Below the pieces are notes generated by a model, which saw only the letters and a program-made list of their open reading frames with translations, ran no database searches and had not been told where the DNA came from. A stretch of 64,000 nucleotides of DNA, from contig NZ_JAMXMY010000008.1 of the NCBI RefSeq assembly GCF_024055795.1, positions 248,001 to 312,000 on the forward strand, read 5' to 3'. Shown here one piece after another: positions 7,983 to 16,288 of the stretch (position 1 is its first letter; each line of letters opens with the position of its first letter). Source of the DNA: Actinoallomurus purpureus. GTDB lineage: Bacteria; Actinomycetota; Actinomycetes; Streptosporangiales; Streptosporangiaceae. Position numbers and translations under genes: made by a program.

Positions 7983-8568
7983 CTACGAGTGGGGCGACTG
8001 CCGCACCGACGGCGTCGAGACGGCGACCAAGGCGCCGCCCTGCGAAAAGGCCATCTGCCAGCCGCCTGCATAGCCGTCACCGCGCCTCGATGTGGCGAAA
8101 ACCGTTCCGCTCGACATGTCCGTGAACTGGATGTCACCCCAGGAGACTGCCACGATCGTCCGACCGTCAGGACTGACGCCGGCCGTGCTCGGCTCGGACA
8201 CGCCCGCGACCCGTAGGCTCGTGACGCGTTCGTCGGTGGCGATGTCCCAAACATCGTCGTGTTCGGTGATGGCCAGCGGACGCCCAGCAGGGTCAAAGTT
8301 TAGCGTCACAACCCGGTCACCGCCGCCTCCCCTGCCGAGGGGGGATGGCGTAGGTTCTTGTCCGGGTTCGGGTCGCGACATCCCACAGTTGCATGGTGGA
8401 GTAGTTCAGTTCGCCCCCGCCGCAGGCCAGAGTCTTGCCGTCGGAATGCGGCAAAGTCGGTGCGGTCGCCGATGTGCAGCGTTGCGAGTTTGTGACGCTG
8501 GGGCATACCCCACAGCCAGAGCCGATTCCCGCCACTGGCGACGGCCAAGAGGCGCCCGTCGGGGCCAG
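7983..8568 (-). pseudogene. Broken duplicate of the WD40 protein gene
   Basis: This stretch encodes, in three minus-strand frames, a sequence clearly similar to residues 165-365 of the protein at 3553-4668. The pieces are PDGRLLAVASGGNRLWLW (frame ending in 8306-8548), then KTLACGGGELNYSTMQLWD (8317-8535 frame), then NFDPAGRPLAITEHDDVWDI through GGWQMAFSQGGALVAV (7983-8381 frame). At least two frameshifts are needed. The membrane anchor and first repeats are absent, and a TAA lies just upstream of the homology. It sits between the two candidate immunity genes. Confidence 0.85.
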
Positions 8569-8684
8569 TGTCTTAGCTGTCGCCCGTACCCAAGGCCAAG
8601 GCGAAAAGCGACACCTCTGCCGTGCTCATCCGCACCACCGCTAACAGGGACGGTCGCATCGCGAAGAGAATTTCACAGCGCTTA

Positions 8685-8990
8685 TCAGTCAACTGGGCCA
8701 TCCATCTCATTTTTGCGTAGACCGGCACTCCTATTAATGCGACCCTGAACAAAAATCAACGGGCCAGAAAATAGCCCCAGCACGAATACGAATGGCCACC
8801 ACAGCACGGAAATAACCAGCACCAACGATACCGCACACAGCAAGAGTCCCATAACGCGGCGATAGCCGGGCGGCGCACTTGACGATCCGACGAGCTTAGG
8901 CCATCGCCTCACGTTCGTCAGCATCAGACACCCACCGATCCCAGTGATGAGCGCACCCAAAACGTAGATTGCGTCAAGAACGATTCGCAT
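8685..8990 (-). CDS. Small membrane protein, candidate immunity protein (paralog 1)
   Basis: A 101-residue protein with an N-terminal hydrophobic helix (residues 5-25), a basic loop, and two further hydrophobic stretches (about 46-63 and 65-82) before a charged tail. It begins 18 bases after the stop of the glycine-zipper protein, which implies co-transcription. Its position immediately downstream of a putative pore former is what is expected of a membrane immunity protein. It resembles the protein at 7627-7956 in layout and in the P-[FY]-R-x-V-x-G patch. Function is inference. Confidence 0.62.
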   Translation of the reverse strand: MRIVLDAIYVLGALITGIGGCLMLTNVRRWPKLVGSSSAPPGYRRVMGLLLCAVSLVLVISVLWWPFVFVLGLFSGPLIFVQGRINRSAGLRKNEMDGPVD

Positions 8991-9008
8991 GACACCAATA
9001 TCCGTTCA

Positions 9009-9878
9009 CTACCACAGCCATCCCACAACACCGCCGATTACCGTACCTACCCCTTGGCCGATTCCTGCACCAGCGGCCGCACCAGCAGGAACGGTCACCT
9101 CAGCGAATGGCCCACCAAGCAGACCTACGGTACCCCCGATCAACAAGCCAGTTCCGGTCCCGATAGTCCCACCTATACCCCCGTCGGCAACCGCGTTTTT
9201 TACCGAATGCGATTTCGAGTGTGCATGCAACGCACCGTCTGCTGCACGATAATCAGATTGCAGCCCTCCAATGTCAGAGTTTAGTTTCGCCACCTGATCC
9301 GACGTCAGCAGGCCATTTGGGTCCTGAGACATGGGTTTTGAGTATTTTGTCATTCCGGCGATAAGGGCCTTGTAATGTGGAACGAGTTGGGCGGCCGCGG
9401 ACTTTCGGGCTGCTCTAGCCTGACTTCTTCCCTTATCTACGCTCTTCACGAAGTCCCGGAAAAACTTTGACATCGCCGCGGCGTTGGTATCAGGCCCGGT
9501 AATCGGTGTAATTCGACCTGTACTATCAATCTTGATATAGCCTGCCTGCACCCCTTGGGAAGCCTGTCGTTCGAGGATCGACTGAATAGTGGCCAGCCTT
9601 ACGGCTAGTTGATCCACTACACCGGCCACCGCGACCGCTACTCCCGAGTGCCATCTGGCATCACTCGCGTCCAGCCCGAAACTCGCCTTGAAAGAATTCG
9701 CAGCCTGCCCAGCCCACACCTCTCCAGCTAGCCTGTTTACTGTTCCGTCCAGACGGCTTACCACTTGCCCGCTTTTGGATTGATGCTCATACAAGGTGCG
9801 CGCGAGATTGGACAAGCCGTTAATGTCGCCACCGATCCAGTTGTAGGAGATACTCGGCAGCTGAGATGGACCGGACAC
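9009..9878 (-). CDS. WXG-type protein with C-terminal glycine zipper (putative type VII effector)
   Basis: A 289-residue protein. The N-terminal 110 residues are helical with a WXG turn (VWAGQAANSF, Trp55). A basic helical middle (RDFVKSVDKGRSQARAARKS) leads to a glycine-zipper hairpin at 233-289: GGTIGTGTGLLIGGTVGLLGG, a short PFAEVTVPAG turn, and AGIGQGVGTVIGGVVGWLW at the very end. Glycine zippers of this form pack in membranes and occur in pore-forming toxins. A longer frame reaches 10019 but would overlap the gene before it; GTG 9878 has AGGGG six bases upstream. Small membrane genes follow directly. I infer a secreted pore former; the alternative is a structural substrate. Confidence 0.72.
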   Translation of the reverse strand: MSGPSQLPSISYNWIGGDINGLSNLARTLYEHQSKSGQVVSRLDGTVNRLAGEVWAGQAANSFKASFGLDASDARWHSGVAVAVAGVVDQLAVRLATIQSILERQASQGVQAGYIKIDSTGRITPITGPDTNAAAMSKFFRDFVKSVDKGRSQARAARKSAAAQLVPHYKALIAGMTKYSKPMSQDPNGLLTSDQVAKLNSDIGGLQSDYRAADGALHAHSKSHSVKNAVADGGIGGTIGTGTGLLIGGTVGLLGGPFAEVTVPAGAAAGAGIGQGVGTVIGGVVGWLW

Positions 9879-9910
9879 GACGACCCCTATCGATGATGCG
9901 CGAGAATGCA

Positions 9911-10237
9911 CTAATTGACAGGTGCTTGAGAATTCACCAGGTCCGTCATTATTCCAAGCTCGGTAGTCGTCTTCGCTTCGACTTCTAGATACTTGTCGTG
10001 AACGTTCTGCAACTTCCATGAATGGGAACTCATCGCCTCGGCTAGGACAGTGTGCATCTCCCCTAGCGCCTGAAGAGTGACCGCGAGCATTTTATCGATG
10101 ACGTTATCGCCTCCCCGAGGGCATGCGGGCCCTGCTTCAGGCATCAGCGCTTTATATGCACGCCCCTGTGCAGCGAACTCTTTAGAAGCTGTGACCAGGT
10201 CTGCATAGAAGACCTTGTATCCTTTAGGCTCACTCAT
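9911..10237 (-). CDS. Small helical WXG/DUF6317-like ESX protein
   Basis: A 108-residue, all-helical protein of ESX-substrate size. It has FYADLVTASKEFAAQGRAYKALMP, a Pro/Gly-rich turn (PACPRGGD) and a second long helix (MLAVTLQALGEMHTVLAEAM). That helix-turn-helix plan is typical of the small partners that pair with larger type VII substrates. It lies 32 bases upstream of the glycine-zipper gene and probably acts as its co-secreted partner or chaperone. Its ATG overlaps the stop of a decayed upstream frame by eight bases, a leftover of a tandem duplication. Confidence 0.68.
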   Translation of the reverse strand: MSEPKGYKVFYADLVTASKEFAAQGRAYKALMPEAGPACPRGGDNVIDKMLAVTLQALGEMHTVLAEAMSSHSWKLQNVHDKYLEVEAKTTTELGIMTDLVNSQAPVN

Positions 10238-10244
10238 GGCGCTC

Positions 10245-10337
10245 CTTCTGCCACGCTTCGACGTCGACTACCGTCAACTGCGCTACACCGTCTTGGAGAA
10301 TTGGCTTTATTGTGACATCTATTTTGGGATGACGCCA
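10245..10337 (-). pseudogene. C-terminal remnant of a second copy of the SseB-like gene
   Basis: Reading from about 10330 to the TGA just inside the next gene's start gives IDVTIKPILQDGVAQL...VDVEAWQKERHE. This matches in pattern the end of the protein at 10547-10966 (VIVNPVVQEDAERW...LDAWRRDNQ). No start or N-terminal part remains. The stop overlaps the ATG of the gene at 10237 just as the intact copy's stop overlaps the ATG at 10550, so the coupling geometry of the duplicated pair has been kept. Confidence 0.55.
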
Positions 10338-10550
10338 CCTGGATCAACAAATGCACTTACAGCCTGAGCGAGGACTGTATGCATCTCATATAGCGCCTAC
10401 ATGTCACATTAGCATCTTATCGATCACACCGTCGCCGCCCTGTTGGCAAACCGGCCTGTGCGGCATAAGGTTAGCGTAATCTTCACCTTGTCTAGAGAAT
10501 TCTACAGAAGCCTTCGCTAGGTCTTCGAAGACGACCTCGTATCCACTCAT
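10338..10550 (-). pseudogene. Decayed duplicate of the small helical ESX protein gene
   Basis: An ATG at 10550, overlapping the upstream stop as ATGA, opens SGYEVVFEDLAKASVEFSRQ and continues through YANLMPHRPVCQQGGDGVIDKML. It parallels the intact protein at 9911-10237 almost position by position. A TGA follows MLM, and a frameshift then restores ALYEMHTVLAQAVSAF, the second helix. The reading ends in unrelated codons and TAG. It is a tandem copy inactivated by at least one frameshift. Confidence 0.8.
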
Positions 10551-10966
10551 TGATTATCCCTCCGCCATGCATCCAGCCGATTAGCAGTCCATCGCTCCGC
10601 GTCTTCTTGCACCACTGGATTGACTATGACGCGAACCTGAGCTGCCGATACTTGAATCAAAAGCTCTAGCACTGGAATCTTTTCATAAGGCTGGAATTCT
10701 CCAAGCTGAGCGACCAGCAAGTTCGGATCAGTGAAGACAGGTAGTGCACCAGTATCGTCGGCGAGTTGGCGCAACTCAAACTCAACCTGGCGCGGTCCAT
10801 CCCCTTGAACACGGACACTCGGCGTAGTGGGCACGTACACCCAAGCAACGCCCTCGGTTAGCTTCTTCCGCGCTTCGTAGGCTGCACGCTCCGAGAGGTC
10901 GCCCATCTGTGGGCCAGTCGAGGTTCCGGAGGAGACCGCAGGAGAGTCATGTCCTGAAACGCTCAT
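10547..10966 (-). CDS. SseB-like / SAV_915-type protein of the ESX operon
   Basis: A 139-residue soluble protein with an unstructured Ser/Gly-rich N-terminus and an alpha/beta domain. Visible blocks are VAWVYVPTTPSV, VEFELRQLADDTGALPVFTDPNLLVAQLG and PYEKIPV. The PVFTDxxxLxxxLG pattern resembles SseB N-terminal-like domains that accompany type VII genes in actinobacteria, where their role is unknown. ATG 10966 has GAAGG six bases upstream, so it is preferred over the ATG two codons earlier. Its stop overlaps the start of the decayed helical protein copy. Confidence 0.55.
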   Translation of the reverse strand: MSVSGHDSPAVSSGTSTGPQMGDLSERAAYEARKKLTEGVAWVYVPTTPSVRVQGDGPRQVEFELRQLADDTGALPVFTDPNLLVAQLGEFQPYEKIPVLELLIQVSAAQVRVIVNPVVQEDAERWTANRLDAWRRDNQ

Positions 10967-10985
10967 TCGCATCCTTCATCGGTTG

Positions 10986-12227
10986 TCACTCACGAGAATC
11001 ATTACCCGGACCCCATGGCGTGGTGCTCGATACGCTTAGAGCGCGACGTGGACGCCTCCGGGTCGCGACGATCCCGCCTACTAGCAAGACAACGACAATA
11101 GCTCCAGCGATTGCAATCGTCGTTACACCGATTCGATCGCCTTTGTGCGACGCACGGCCTGGCCTTGCCGTGGAAGGCCCCTCAGCGGCCGACCGAGATG
11201 CCTGCCACTTCTCAAGCGCCTCGTACACAGGGTTTGGTGCGTTGGATGGAACAGGATAGCGATCAGGGTTCATCGCGGCGGTGATCTGAATGGCACCGTA
11301 TCCCGTTCGGTCGTTCCATTTTGGAGATCCCAACGGGCGGGCCGTTGCGATTAGTCGCTGAACCACGGTCCGTGCCGGCATCTCTGGGTTACGCGATCGG
11401 ATGAGAGCGATGGCGCCCGATGTCAGCGCCGTGGCCATACTTGTCCCCCAGCTTTTAGCGAAGTATCGCCCGTCCTTCCCGATGGTTCCCCCAACTCCCG
11501 GGGCCGCTACAGCGACATACGACTGTCTCTCCGTATCGGCCCACGGCTGCAAAGTCTTGTCGATCGCCCCTACCGCCAGGACTCCTGCGCACGAAGCAGG
11601 AAGCTCCGGCCAATTTCCGCCAGCCCCCCAGTTGCCTGCACCTGCAACAACGACGACATCGTGTTGGATCGCATAGGACACGGCATCCTGGAGATCTGGA
11701 TCACAGTGGTTGGGTAGACTTGTCGAATTCGCTGCCTGAGAGATGCTGATTACTTTGGCGCCGTGGTCTACGCCGTATCTAATGCCGTTCGCGTAAGTTT
11801 TGTACTGGCCTACCGGATCGCCCGCCTGTGGCGTGACGTGGACAGGTAGTACTTTGGCCCCTGGTGCGATACCCACAAAATTAGTGGCCCCCCCGCCGCG
11901 GGCAGCGATGAGCGCCGCCATGGCAGTCCCGTGCCCATAATTCTCTTCATCGAGGTCTTGGCGGCCATCAGTTTTGCGTCCTGTTGTGTCACTACCCGCG
12001 AGAACCGCTCCAGCCAGCTCAGGGAGCTTAGCGTTCACACCGGTATCAAGGACGGCGACGGTGACGCCGACACCAGTCGTCGTCGGCCACACGTCGCTCT
12101 CGATGCCCCATGCGGAGAACCACCATTCTTCCTGGCGTGGTTGAGGTAGTGCACTGGCCGTCGCGGTCGGCATCACTGCCGAAACGACAGCGATGAGGCC
12201 TGCGGCGAAGCGCCAAACAGTCTTCAC
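10986..12227 (-). CDS. mycP: Mycosin: type VII secretion-associated subtilisin-like protease
   Basis: A 413-residue S8 serine protease, exported and membrane anchored, needed for stability and substrate handling of ESX systems. It has an N-terminal signal sequence (about 1-26). The catalytic residues are Asp61 (AVLDTGVN), His99 (NYGHGTAMA) and Ser263 (WGTSMATALTSG), with oxyanion Asn199 (GAGNW). A C-terminal membrane helix (TTIAIAGAIVVVLLVGGIVA) is followed by a basic stop-transfer. The GTG start overlaps the stop of the PPE-like gene as GTGA. All mycosin landmarks are intact, yet no Ecc core component is encoded in this window. Confidence 0.93.
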   Translation of the reverse strand: MKTVWRFAAGLIAVVSAVMPTATASALPQPRQEEWWFSAWGIESDVWPTTTGVGVTVAVLDTGVNAKLPELAGAVLAGSDTTGRKTDGRQDLDEENYGHGTAMAALIAARGGGATNFVGIAPGAKVLPVHVTPQAGDPVGQYKTYANGIRYGVDHGAKVISISQAANSTSLPNHCDPDLQDAVSYAIQHDVVVVAGAGNWGAGGNWPELPASCAGVLAVGAIDKTLQPWADTERQSYVAVAAPGVGGTIGKDGRYFAKSWGTSMATALTSGAIALIRSRNPEMPARTVVQRLIATARPLGSPKWNDRTGYGAIQITAAMNPDRYPVPSNAPNPVYEALEKWQASRSAAEGPSTARPGRASHKGDRIGVTTIAIAGAIVVVLLVGGIVATRRRPRRALSVSSTTPWGPGNDSRE

Positions 12228-13564
12228 GCATCTTCCTCGAAAGGCCAGCGGGGTTGCTGGATACTGATCCCCGTTTCGTTCTGATCGAAGCTCGCCTGTT
12301 GCTCCAATCGCTCGAGCTTTTCGCGGAGCCTAGCGATCTCCTTCTGCGGATCTTCGACGCTGTCTTCGAGATCTAGCTCCTTGAGAAGCTCAGCAAGATC
12401 ATCGCTATCACTTGACAGATCGAGCTGAACATCTTCCGCTGGGGCGTCACCGTCGCTTGAGGAATCGTTTTTGGAGACCCCGTCACCGATGAGCTGGGGT
12501 CCTGCCTCGATGCCGTCGTTCCATACATCCTCGTCTTCTACAAGCCATGTCGCGCGTTCGCGTTCGCGCTCACCGCGATCGGCTCCCGCACCGACCGCAG
12601 GACCCATCATCCCCGCTCGGCTGGCAGCGCTCGCTTCTGCGGCTTGAGCCTCTTCGGCCGCAGCGCTCGCCGCACCGCCTGTTCCCCAACCGGTTCCAGC
12701 CTGGCCCCAGCGGCTACTCCAGGGGTTGATGCCGCCGACACCACCTGGTGGCACTGCGCCGCCCAAGCCCGGCGTTGGCGATCCGCTACCCACTCCCGGA
12801 ATACCGGGGGTGCTCGGAAGAGGACCTATCCCACCGCCGGATCCTCCGAGCCCTGGGCCGGATGGCGTCGGTGTCCAGCCCGCGAGCTTCGTATTCGAGC
12901 CACCAGTCCCCGGCAAATGGCCACCACCGCCTGGGACGTGTCCAGAGGATCCAGTTCCGCCACCACCGAATCCTGGCGCATGTCCACCGCTACCCGACGC
13001 TCCGCCCGCAGCAGGGCCTCCTGCGGGGCCCCCACCTGCCGGGCCACCACCTGTGGGGCTGGCCCCGGCGTCCGGAGAATAACCACCGATATCGCCGCTG
13101 GCTGGGAGGCTAGTGCTGACCTCCGAGGGCATCGCCATCCATGCCTGGGAGATGCGCTCGTTCGCTCCGGCCATCCAGCTCCGGGCTTCGGCCAGATCCT
13201 TGGACGGCGCCGGCCTCTTCTTGTACCAGGCGAGGTTTTTACCGTGGTCTTCGAGCGCCGTTCCGAATTCATTGGCGGTCTGGTCGAGGGCCGCTGAGGA
13301 AGCCCAGATCTCCCGCAGCGCCGACTGTGCGGCGCCGGCGTCTTCTCCTCCCCAGGCTTCGTGAAGGATGTCGCGGACAGTGACCATGTCGCCGGCGAAG
13401 TTCCCGTGCGCCGAAGCGAACTTCTGGTAGTCCTTTCCGGCCTGGGTGACGTGGCCGGGAGCTGTCTGCTTCAGAAGCTTGTCGATGTCCGCTGGATCGT
13501 TGTATCCGCCAGGTGTTCCGGAAGGAGCGCCGGCGCGCATGGGCAACGACTCGGAGTCGGCCAC
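12224..13564 (-). CDS. PPE-like ESX protein with Gly/Pro-rich linker and acidic coiled-coil end
   Basis: A 446-residue protein. Residues about 20-150 are helical and include ILHEAWGGEDAGAAQ, a WxG turn, in the style of the large partner of a PE/PPE or EspB-like pair. A 180-residue low-complexity segment rich in GGxP and GSGG follows. A conserved-looking TWLVEDEDVWNDG block (about 340) comes next, and an acidic coiled coil (DLAELLKELDLEDSVEDPQKE) closes it. It is translationally coupled to mycosin downstream and lies two bases after the PE-like gene. It is probably a secreted or surface-exposed substrate. Confidence 0.72.
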   Translation of the reverse strand: MADSESLPMRAGAPSGTPGGYNDPADIDKLLKQTAPGHVTQAGKDYQKFASAHGNFAGDMVTVRDILHEAWGGEDAGAAQSALREIWASSAALDQTANEFGTALEDHGKNLAWYKKRPAPSKDLAEARSWMAGANERISQAWMAMPSEVSTSLPASGDIGGYSPDAGASPTGGGPAGGGPAGGPAAGGASGSGGHAPGFGGGGTGSSGHVPGGGGHLPGTGGSNTKLAGWTPTPSGPGLGGSGGGIGPLPSTPGIPGVGSGSPTPGLGGAVPPGGVGGINPWSSRWGQAGTGWGTGGAASAAAEEAQAAEASAASRAGMMGPAVGAGADRGERERERATWLVEDEDVWNDGIEAGPQLIGDGVSKNDSSSDGDAPAEDVQLDLSSDSDDLAELLKELDLEDSVEDPQKEIARLREKLERLEQQASFDQNETGISIQQPRWPFEEDA

Positions 13565-13565
13565 G

Positions 13566-14045
13566 TCAGTTTCTCCCGTCCGGGTTCAACGAATTGGGCA
13601 CCGTCGGCGCCTGCTTGGACGGCGCCGAGGACGGGTCGTGGCCGCCCAGGTCGGTCGTGGACTGGACGTTCAAATGCTTGTCCACCGCGGCGATCCGCCG
13701 CTCGAGGTCTGCCTCGTTCGCGTCGTAGACGTTCGCCGCACGGTGCAGCTTCTTGATCGTGCTCATCAGGGCGTGCAGGACACGACTGTGCTGGTCGGCG
13801 AGGGACTGATGACCGGCCTGGACACTGGGTTGGAACGACAGTGCGGCGTCCCACTGGCCGAACGCTACCGGCTCGGGGCGGTTCAGCTTCTCAGTCGCCG
13901 CGAGAAGATCTTCAAGGTGGGCCTCAAGCCGCTTGGCGGCCACCCTGATCTGTGAGGTGTTCACCCTGAGCTTGCCGGGGTCGTCGATGCCCGGCCAACT
14001 GTTGTAGGTCTGGCCCGGAACAGAATTCGCGTTCACCGGCGGCAA
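13566..14045 (-). CDS. PE-like ESX partner protein
   Basis: A 159-residue helical protein, first gene of the type VII-like operon. Two long helices (IRVAAKRLEAHLEDLLAATEK and HQSLADQHSRVLHALMSTIKKL) are followed by YDANEADLERR. That stretch fits the YxxxD/E general type VII secretion signal. A disordered tail follows. The start is a TTG at 14045 with GGAGG nine bases upstream. It is expected to form a heterodimer with the PPE-like protein encoded next. No homolog is named. Confidence 0.7.
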   Translation of the reverse strand: MPPVNANSVPGQTYNSWPGIDDPGKLRVNTSQIRVAAKRLEAHLEDLLAATEKLNRPEPVAFGQWDAALSFQPSVQAGHQSLADQHSRVLHALMSTIKKLHRAANVYDANEADLERRIAAVDKHLNVQSTTDLGGHDPSSAPSKQAPTVPNSLNPDGRN

Positions 14046-14239
14046 CGCTCTTCGCCTCCTCGCGTGCGAGCACCCCGTACACGCACTGCCACAGCGGGGC
14101 TGTCGACGCCTGTCTCATCCGGCATCGCGCCAGCCCCCTGTACGCCCCGTCAGATCCAAAAACGTCCTTGACTTTACGGATTCTGACAGTCTGCGTCCAG
14201 GTTGCTTGCCATGTGCTTTACCAACCCGTAACGGTGCCG

Positions 14240-14256
14240 GCGAGGAACCGCCTCGC
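14240..14256. terminator. Weak hairpin downstream of ispE
   Basis: GCGAGG and CCTCGC (14240-14245 and 14251-14256) form a six-base stem around a five-base loop in the gap between ispE and the type VII-like operon. There is no T-tract. It could slow transcription leaving ispE; the call is weak. Confidence 0.3.
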
Positions 14257-14282
14257 GTCCCCGCCTCACCGACATGGCGAAA

Positions 14283-15185
14283 TCAGACCAAGGTGACGCC
14301 TGAGACCGGGCCGACAGCCGGACGTACGGCGGCGAATCGGTCCGACTCGTTGAGAGCGGCGGCCAACTCGGCGGAGTGGCCCAGGGAGGCGGCGAGGAAG
14401 GCGCACGTCGGCCCCGAGCCGGACACGATGGCGCCCAGGGCGCCCGCGTCGCGGCCGGTTGCGAGGGCCTCGCGGAGGGACGGGCGGAGGCTCAGCGCTG
14501 CCGGTTGCAGGTCGTTGTGCAGGGCGCGGCCCAGAGCCTCGGCGTCGCCGGTCTTCAGGGCGGCCATCAGGTCGTCGGAGACCCTCGGCCACACGCTGTC
14601 CTGCTCCCCCGCCTCACGCAGGCGGTCGCACTCGGCGTACACCGCGGGCGTGGACAGGCCGCCGTCGGCGTACCCGAACACCCAGTGGAACTCTCCCAGC
14701 ACCTCGACGGGGGTCAGCCGCTCTCCCCTGCCGAGGCCGACGGCGGTGCCGCCGAGCAGGGCGAACGGGACGTCGCTGCCGAGGCGGGCGGCGAGTTCGA
14801 GCAGCGTCTCGCGGTCCAGCCGGGACTCCCACAGCACGTCGCAGGCCAGCAGGGCAGCCGCCGCGTCGGCGCTGCCGCCGGCCATGCCGCCGGCGACGGG
14901 GATGTCCTTGCGGATGTGCAGCGCCACGTCGGGGCGCCTGCCGATGTGCTCGGCCAGCAGGGTCGCGGCGCGGGCCGCGAGGTTGTCGGGGCCGGTCGGC
15001 ACGCCCGCCGGTCCCTCGACGGTGACGCTCAGCGCGTCGGCCGGTACTGCGGTCACCTCGTCGAACAACGAGACGGCGTGGAAGACGTTGACGAGGTCGT
15101 GGTAGCCGTCGTCGCGGACGGGTCCGACGCTCAGCTGGAGGTTCACCTTGGCGGGCACGCGCACGGTCACAGGGGTCACGGTCAA
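14283..15185 (-). CDS. ispE: 4-diphosphocytidyl-2-C-methyl-D-erythritol kinase
   Basis: GHMP kinase that phosphorylates CDP-methylerythritol in the MEP pathway to isoprenoid precursors, in the cytosol. The N-terminal [14 protein letters not shown], the ATP loop [17 protein letters not shown] and the C-terminal [15 protein letters not shown] are all typical. Length (about 300) is normal. The TTG at 15185 overlaps the rsmA stop; a GTG at 15179 is an equally good start and changes only two residues. The rsmA-ispE order is the usual actinobacterial one. Confidence 0.95.
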   Translation of the reverse strand: MTVTPVTVRVPAKVNLQLSVGPVRDDGYHDLVNVFHAVSLFDEVTAVPADALSVTVEGPAGVPTGPDNLAARAATLLAEHIGRRPDVALHIRKDIPVAGGMAGGSADAAAALLACDVLWESRLDRETLLELAARLGSDVPFALLGGTAVGLGRGERLTPVEVLGEFHWVFGYADGGLSTPAVYAECDRLREAGEQDSVWPRVSDDLMAALKTGDAEALGRALHNDLQPAALSLRPSLREALATGRDAGALGAIVSGSGPTCAFLAASLGHSAELAAALNESDRFAAVRPAVGPVSGVTLV

Positions 15186-16045
15186 CCGATCGTAGGCGAC
15201 GGGGGCCGGTGTTCGGCGATGCGGGTGAAGGCGGCGACGTCGAGGGACTCGCCGCGGGCGCTCGGGTCCACTCCGGCGGCGCGAAGGGCCTCCTCCGCCG
15301 CCGGGGCCGAACCGGCCCAGCCGGCCAGGGCCGCGCGGAGGGTCTTGCGACGCTGCGCGAACGCCGCGTCGATCGCGGCGAAGACCTCCTTCCGCGAGGC
15401 GGACGTCGACGGCGGCTCGCGGCGCGTGAAGGCGACGAGTCCGGAGTCGACGTTCGGCGCCGGCCAGAAGACGGCGCGGCCGACGTTGCCGGCGCGGCGG
15501 GCGTGCGCGTACCAGGCCATCTTCACCGAGGGAACGCCGTACACCTTGCCACCGGGGCTCGCCGTGAGCCGGTCGGCGACCTCGGCCTGAACCATGACCA
15601 GCCCGTGCCGGATCGATGGGAACGCCCCCAGGAGGTGCAGGACGACCGGCACCGCGACGTTGTACGGCAGGTTGGCGACCAGCGCGGTCGGCGGCGAACC
15701 GGGCAGCTCGGTGACCCGCAGAGCGTTGTCGGGGACCACGTCGAGGCGGTCGGCGAGATCGGGGGCGCGCTCGGCGACGGTCGCGGGTAGTCGTTGCGCC
15801 AGCACCGGGTCGACCTCGACGGCCACGACGCGGCTCGCGGCCGGCAGCAGTGCGAGCGTCAGGGAACCGAGGCCCGGCCCGACCTCCAGGACCACATCCT
15901 CCGCTCCCACCTCTGCGTCGCGCACGATGCGCCGCACCGTGTTCGCGTCGATCACGAAGTTCTGGCCGAGGGTCTTGGTCGGCCGCAACCCCAGCCCGCC
16001 GGCCAGCGTGCGGACGTCCGTCGGTCCGAGAAGTCGTTCAGCCAC
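15182..16045 (-). CDS. rsmA: 16S rRNA (A1518/A1519) dimethyltransferase
   Basis: KsgA/RsmA dimethylates two adenosines in the 3' hairpin of 16S rRNA during 30S maturation. The SAM motif [17 protein letters not shown], the start [19 protein letters not shown] and the catalytic [17 protein letters not shown] (NLPY) are present. A longer frame goes to 16216, but GTG 16045 has GGGAG about nine bases upstream and gives the usual length (287). It overlaps ispE by a few bases. Confidence 0.95.
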   Translation of the reverse strand: MAERLLGPTDVRTLAGGLGLRPTKTLGQNFVIDANTVRRIVRDAEVGAEDVVLEVGPGLGSLTLALLPAASRVVAVEVDPVLAQRLPATVAERAPDLADRLDVVPDNALRVTELPGSPPTALVANLPYNVAVPVVLHLLGAFPSIRHGLVMVQAEVADRLTASPGGKVYGVPSVKMAWYAHARRAGNVGRAVFWPAPNVDSGLVAFTRREPPSTSASRKEVFAAIDAAFAQRRKTLRAALAGWAGSAPAAEEALRAAGVDPSARGESLDVAAFTRIAEHRPPSPTIG

Positions 16046-16288
16046 ACGCACAGTCTCCCGTACGTGCAACAGTCTGTGTGCTCCGGCCGTCCTCGGGGAC
16101 AGGAGAGCACGCGAACGCCATAGGTTCGACGAGTTCGTCGGGGCCCGCGTCGACGCGCTACGCGTACGGGTCGACCCGCGACCCGTATGACGCGGCCAAC
16201 GTGCTGGAGGACTCACTCGCCCGGGTGAACCGCGCGAGCGGGCTCGCCGCCTGAGGAACCCCGGCGATCACCGCGCGACCGCCGCCGA
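16046..16288. other. Intergenic region with a C-terminus-like plus-strand fragment
   Basis: Between rsmA and the ribbon-helix-helix gene, the plus strand reads [21 protein letters not shown] and [13 protein letters not shown] before a TGA at 16252-16254. The composition is protein-like, but no start codon with a ribosome binding site precedes it within the gap. It may be a remnant or chance. Actinobacteria commonly have a resuscitation-promoting-factor gene at this spot between rsmA and tatD; no trace of one is recognisable. Confidence 0.35.

Noticed and set aside
9879-10019. 47-codon N-terminal extension of the glycine-zipper protein
   Set aside because: It would overlap the helical ESX gene by over 100 bases, and GTG 9878 has its own ribosome binding site.
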